A DNA stretch of 64,000 bases from Hymenobacter telluris (GTDB taxonomy: Bacteria > Bacteroidota > Bacteroidia > Cytophagales > Hymenobacteraceae): NCBI RefSeq assembly GCF_017313265.1, contig NZ_JAFLQZ010000016.1, positions 1 through 64,000 on the forward strand, written 5' to 3'. Positions 61,281-64,000 of this stretch are shown here, piece by piece. The first letter of the stretch is position 1. Each line of letters starts with the position of its first letter. Under the pieces are notes generated by a model. The model was not told the DNA's origin. It made no database searches and saw only the letters and a list, made by a program, of their open reading frames with translations. The position numbers and the translations under genes were made by a program.

Positions 61281-61405
61281 AGTGAAATTGCGAACTTGTG
61301 AAACAGGGAGTTTGTCGTTTTGGCGGCGCAATATGCGCAAGCAACGCAGCTTGAACGGTTGTTCGCTATTTTATCACTTCACCACTTCATCATCTCACAA
61401 TTTCA
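61281..61405. repeat. Palindrome of the GTGAAATTGTGAGATGG family (copy 3)
   Basis: Left arm 61281-61313 (AGTGAAATTGCGAACTTGTG and on) and right arm 61361-61405 are more degenerate complements of each other but clearly carry the words of the 44254 and 59834 elements, with TTGGCGGCGCAATATGCGC in the middle. It fills the divergent gap between 61273 and 61410. Confidence 0.75.
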
Positions 61406-61409
61406 GCGC

Positions 61410-61652
61410 ATGAACCTGCTCGCCTTCAAAAAGCTCCCGATGGGTGAACAGGCCAGCCTGCTGCGGCAGCAAGGGCACTTTTTGGTGGAGCGGCGCGAAG
61501 ACAGCTTCCGGTTGCGCCTCTATGCGCTGGGTGACTTTTACGCCGAGGAATGGCGCGTCCACGACGAAGACCATATTCTCTTCATTCACCTGTTTCAGCA
61601 TTCGGGCGGGCTCCGCGAGTACTTGGCTACCATCCGGCTGCCCGAGGTGTAG
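61410..61652 (+). CDS. Small protein of unknown function
   Basis: 80 aa: LLAFKKLPMGEQASLLRQQG, then FLVERREDSFRLRLYALGDF and EEWRVHDEDHILFIHLF. Soluble, no signal. ATG 61410 sits right after the repeat element. Composition and codon use look real; homologues would be expected only in close relatives. No function can be given. Confidence 0.6.
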   Translation: MNLLAFKKLPMGEQASLLRQQGHFLVERREDSFRLRLYALGDFYAEEWRVHDEDHILFIHLFQHSGGLREYLATIRLPEV

Positions 61653-61750
61653 CAGTGTATATTCGGTAGATGGAATATTTGCTTTAGCGGGGTATTTTAA
61701 AGAAGTTCGGCAACTGCCCGCGGCTGATGTTTCCCTGGGCAGCCTCGTGC

Positions 61751-62401
61751 ATGGCACCAATTAGCGAGTGGCCCGACGGCCTGTTCAGCGCCCTGGTTGC
61801 GGCGGTGGTCAGTCTGATTGGCTTCGGCCTCAAGGAACTCTACGACCAGCGGCGCAAACGGCAGGAAGAGGCGCGGCAGGCCCAGCGCGCCGCCCAAGAA
61901 ACCCAGCGGCAGGCGGCACGCACACTAGCCGATTTCGGCCGGTTGCTCACCGAGAGCGACGCCATTGTGAAAGCCCATTTCGAGCTACGCGAACGGCTGG
62001 CGGTTTCGCTGCCGCAACCCATGGTGCCCAACGAAACTTACAACGCCCGGTTTGCCCGGCTCTACGACGACTTTACGCCCCCGCAGACCGCTCTGTTTCG
62101 GCTTTTGCGCAGCAATACGGCCAATTCTATGCGCATCCAGAACCAGCTGCTGCTCGATTGGGCCGACCGGTACAGCGCTTACACGTTGTTTGGGGAAGGC
62201 CCTGAAGAGCAGGCCTTCGATGAACAACTGCGGCAGCTGCGGCTGCACTTACGCACCTGGCGCGACAAATTCCAGGCAAGCTTCGAAGCTGACCCGCGCC
62301 AAAGCCTGGTGTATCTGCACGATGAAGACCAGCACGGCAAACCCTTTCCCAAGCAGCTGAGTGCCGCCACGGCCGCGTTGCTGGCGAAGCATCCCGCCTG
62401 A
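61751..62401 (+). CDS. Membrane-anchored coiled-coil protein of unknown function
   Basis: 216 aa. One membrane segment at about 9-26 (GLFSALVAAVVSLIGFGLK), then a long charged helix predicted as coiled coil (RRKRQEEARQAQRAAQETQR) and a soluble domain with DPRQSLVYLHDEDQHGKPF. No recognised domain. The start ATG 61751 is preferred because it precedes the membrane segment closely; ATG 61727 is possible. Confidence 0.6.
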   Translation: MAPISEWPDGLFSALVAAVVSLIGFGLKELYDQRRKRQEEARQAQRAAQETQRQAARTLADFGRLLTESDAIVKAHFELRERLAVSLPQPMVPNETYNARFARLYDDFTPPQTALFRLLRSNTANSMRIQNQLLLDWADRYSAYTLFGEGPEEQAFDEQLRQLRLHLRTWRDKFQASFEADPRQSLVYLHDEDQHGKPFPKQLSAATAALLAKHPA

Positions 62402-62450
62402 ATTTACCTTGGTATAAGTGTTGAATGCTGAGATTTTTACAAACGACTCA

Positions 62451-62495
62451 CGCTGACTTTCTCCCCCCCCCTCCAGAGCGGTTTCAAAGTCAGTG
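62451..62495. repeat. Short inverted repeat with C9 tract
   Basis: 10-bp stem with one mismatch (62451-62460 with 62486-62495) enclosing a run of nine C at 62463-62471. The run is the longest homopolymer seen in the window. Confidence 0.55.
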
Positions 62496-62504
62496 TAAGG
62501 TAAT

Positions 62505-62522
62505 GGCGGGGCTTGCCCCGCC
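62505..62522. repeat. REP-like hairpin GGCGGGGC-TT-GCCCCGCC
   Basis: Perfect 8-bp G/C stem with a TT loop between the coiled-coil gene and the glycosyltransferase gene. It may end the upstream transcript or be a REP-type repeat. Confidence 0.6.
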
Positions 62523-62657
62523 CCGACACCAGCGCCGTTTCACCGATTCCGTTCGACGACGGGCGGAGGCAAGCTTTACGGCGTGCAACCTGTACACTAA
62601 CCCTGAAACCGCGCTAACCACCCAATAACTTATGTCTCAGTACTTGCTTTAGCTTCC

Positions 62658-64000
62658 ATGCTTCCCAAACGCCTTTTGCCGCTGCTGCTGGCGCTACTCA
62701 AATTCGCGTCCGGCTACCTGCTGGCCAGCCGGGCCTACGAGCTGCACCGCGACGAATACCTGTACCTCAACTACGGGCGCCATCTGGCCTGGGGCTACCT
62801 GGAAGTGCCACCACTCACGGCCCTGCAAAGCTGGCTGACTATGGCGCTGGGCGGGCACTGGTTCTGGGTGAAGCTCTGGCCGATTTTGTGGGGTAGCGTA
62901 ACGGTGTACCTGGTGGTGCGGCTGGCGCAGCGGGTGGGCGGCAACTGGTTTGCGGGGGCGCTAGCGGGCATCGGCTATATTGTGTCGGCGTACGCGCGGC
63001 TCAACTTTCTATTTCAGCCCAACTCGTTTGAGGTACTGGCTTTCACCGGGGCCGTGTACGCGCTGGTACGCCACTTGCAAACCAGCCAGCCCGGCTACCT
63101 CTATGCATTAGGGATGATGCTGGGACTAGGGGCCCTGAACAAGTACACCACGTTCTTTTTTGTGGGGGCGCTGCTGGCGGCGCTGCTCCTGACGCCCCAG
63201 CGCCGCCTGCTGCTTGCCCCCCACTGGTGGGGGGCAGCCGCGCTGGCCTTGTTGCTGTGGCTGCCCAATATGCTGTGGCAGCTAACCCACGGCGTACCGT
63301 TTCTGCACCACATGGCCTTGCTGAAAGAGTCGCAGCTGGTGCATGTATCAGCGGCTGATTTCTGGAAAGACCAGCTGCTGATGTGCTTTCCGGCCGTCTG
63401 GATTTGGGTGCCGGGCTTGCTGGCGCTGCTACTCTACCAGCCGTTCGGAAAATACCGCGCGGTGGGTTTCCTCTACCTGGCGGGGCTGCTGATCCTGACG
63501 GTGCTGGACGGCAAAAGCTACTACGCGCTGGGCTACTACCCAATGCTGCTGGCGTTTGGAGCGGTGTGGCTGGAACAACAGCTGGTGCGGTTCCGGTGGG
63601 CGGCGGTGGTCCGGCCACTGCTGCTGGCCGCGCCCGTGCTCGTGATTCTGCCGATGCTGCCGTTCCTGTTCACGCTCTACCCGCCGGCCCACATGCAGCG
63701 CATCGGCCCGCAGTACCAAAGCCTGGGCATACTGCGCTGGGAAGACGGCCAAAACCACCCGCTGCCCCAGGACTACGCCGACATGGTAGGCTGGCAGGAA
63801 CTGGCCGACAAAACCTGGCAAGCCTACCAAAATCTGCCCGATTCTACGCGCCAGTTCACCCTCATCAAGTGCGACAACTACGGGCAGGCGGGCGCCATCA
63901 ATTACTACAACCGCCACCGGCCGCTGCCCGCCGCGCATAGCTTCAATGGCAGCTACCTGTTCTGGTTTCCGCCGCGCCCGGTGCAGCCGTTTCGCCACCT
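62658..64000 (+). CDS. ArnT-like membrane glycosyltransferase, partial at window edge
   Basis: At least 447 aa; the frame is open to the end of the window, so the C-terminus is missing. Begins MLPKRLLPLLLALLKFASGY, then ELHRDEYLYLNYGRHL, whose DE is the catalytic acidic pair of the ArnT/PMT (GT83/GT39) fold. About ten membrane helices follow, with NKYTTFFFVGALLAALLL and MLWQLTHG typical of lipid-linked sugar transferases. Expected to move a sugar from a polyprenyl carrier to an envelope acceptor. The start at ATG 62658 is clear. Confidence 0.85.
   Translation, partial: MLPKRLLPLLLALLKFASGYLLASRAYELHRDEYLYLNYGRHLAWGYLEVPPLTALQSWLTMALGGHWFWVKLWPILWGSVTVYLVVRLAQRVGGNWFAGALAGIGYIVSAYARLNFLFQPNSFEVLAFTGAVYALVRHLQTSQPGYLYALGMMLGLGALNKYTTFFFVGALLAALLLTPQRRLLLAPHWWGAAALALLLWLPNMLWQLTHGVPFLHHMALLKESQLVHVSAADFWKDQLLMCFPAVWIWVPGLLALLLYQPFGKYRAVGFLYLAGLLILTVLDGKSYYALGYYPMLLAFGAVWLEQQLVRFRWAAVVRPLLLAAPVLVILPMLPFLFTLYPPAHMQRIGPQYQSLGILRWEDGQNHPLPQDYADMVGWQELADKTWQAYQNLPDSTRQFTLIKCDNYGQAGAINYYNRHRPLPAAHSFNGSYLFWFPPRPVQPFRH

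Noticed and set aside
62425..62628. 67-aa frame before the last glycosyltransferase
   Set aside because: Runs through the C9 tract and a REP-like hairpin; looks like non-coding repeat sequence.

Overview
The window is chromosomal DNA from a Bacteroidota bacterium, most likely a Hymenobacter-like member of the Cytophagales. The evidence is a SusC/SusD pair with its own ECF sigma factor and FecR anti-sigma factor, DUF4199 and DUF4349 proteins, a eukaryote-type GT3 glycogen synthase, many TTG/GTG starts, TAnnTTTG promoter boxes and high G+C. The exceptions are the first 3.4 kb and the specificity part of one restriction gene, which are visibly AT-richer. I see no rRNA, tRNA, prophage, transposase or CRISPR array.

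Layout. 0.2-6.7 kb: BatA-like membrane protein, two DUF4199 proteins and three glycosyltransferases. 7.2-13.6 kb: purB, a peptidoglycan glycosyltransferase, a HAD phosphatase, TerC and a polyprenol-phosphate mannosyltransferase-like enzyme. 14-17.1 kb: an operon of ECF sigma factor, zinc-finger/HEAT anti-sigma factor and two DUF4097 proteins. 17.2-24.7 kb: hemG, a GmhB-like phosphatase, two tiny paralogous lipoproteins, arginine decarboxylase, an arginase-family enzyme and argS. 24.8-31.8 kb: a SusD, SusC, FecR and sigma block, all on the minus strand. 32-44.3 kb: LOG protein, glutathione peroxidase, menA, KptA RNA 2'-phosphotransferase, DUF4349 lipoprotein, thioredoxin-reductase-like flavoprotein, DEAD-box helicase, oxidoreductase, methyltransferase, lone ABC ATPase, CoA transferase and a conserved unknown. 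44.3-52.7 kb: trpS, a queuosine-precursor transporter, rnz, a STAS protein, a DUF4198 protein, then glycogen synthase and a GH13 branching-type enzyme. 52.9-57.4 kb: two small paralogous proteins, one without a usable start codon, and a 1102-aa Eco57I-like restriction-methylase with an AT-rich specificity region. 57.7-64 kb: phospholipase-like protein, DUF421 remnant, YfcC transporter, three unknowns and an ArnT-like glycosyltransferase running off the edge.

The feature that stands out is between the genes. At least fifteen intergenic gaps hold a long imperfect palindrome, roughly 45-205 nt, whose arms are built from short, self-similar words. Most have different sequences but the same architecture. 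They occur between convergent, co-directional and divergent genes, and some overlap stop codons or sit next to start codons. Three clearly belong to one sequence family (44254, 59834 and 61281) and two share another arm (40176 and 45328). They are in addition to ordinary perfect-stem terminators. This looks like a set of small intergenic repeat elements and is the best candidate here for an undescribed system. Whether they are mobile, structural or regulatory cannot be decided from this sequence alone.
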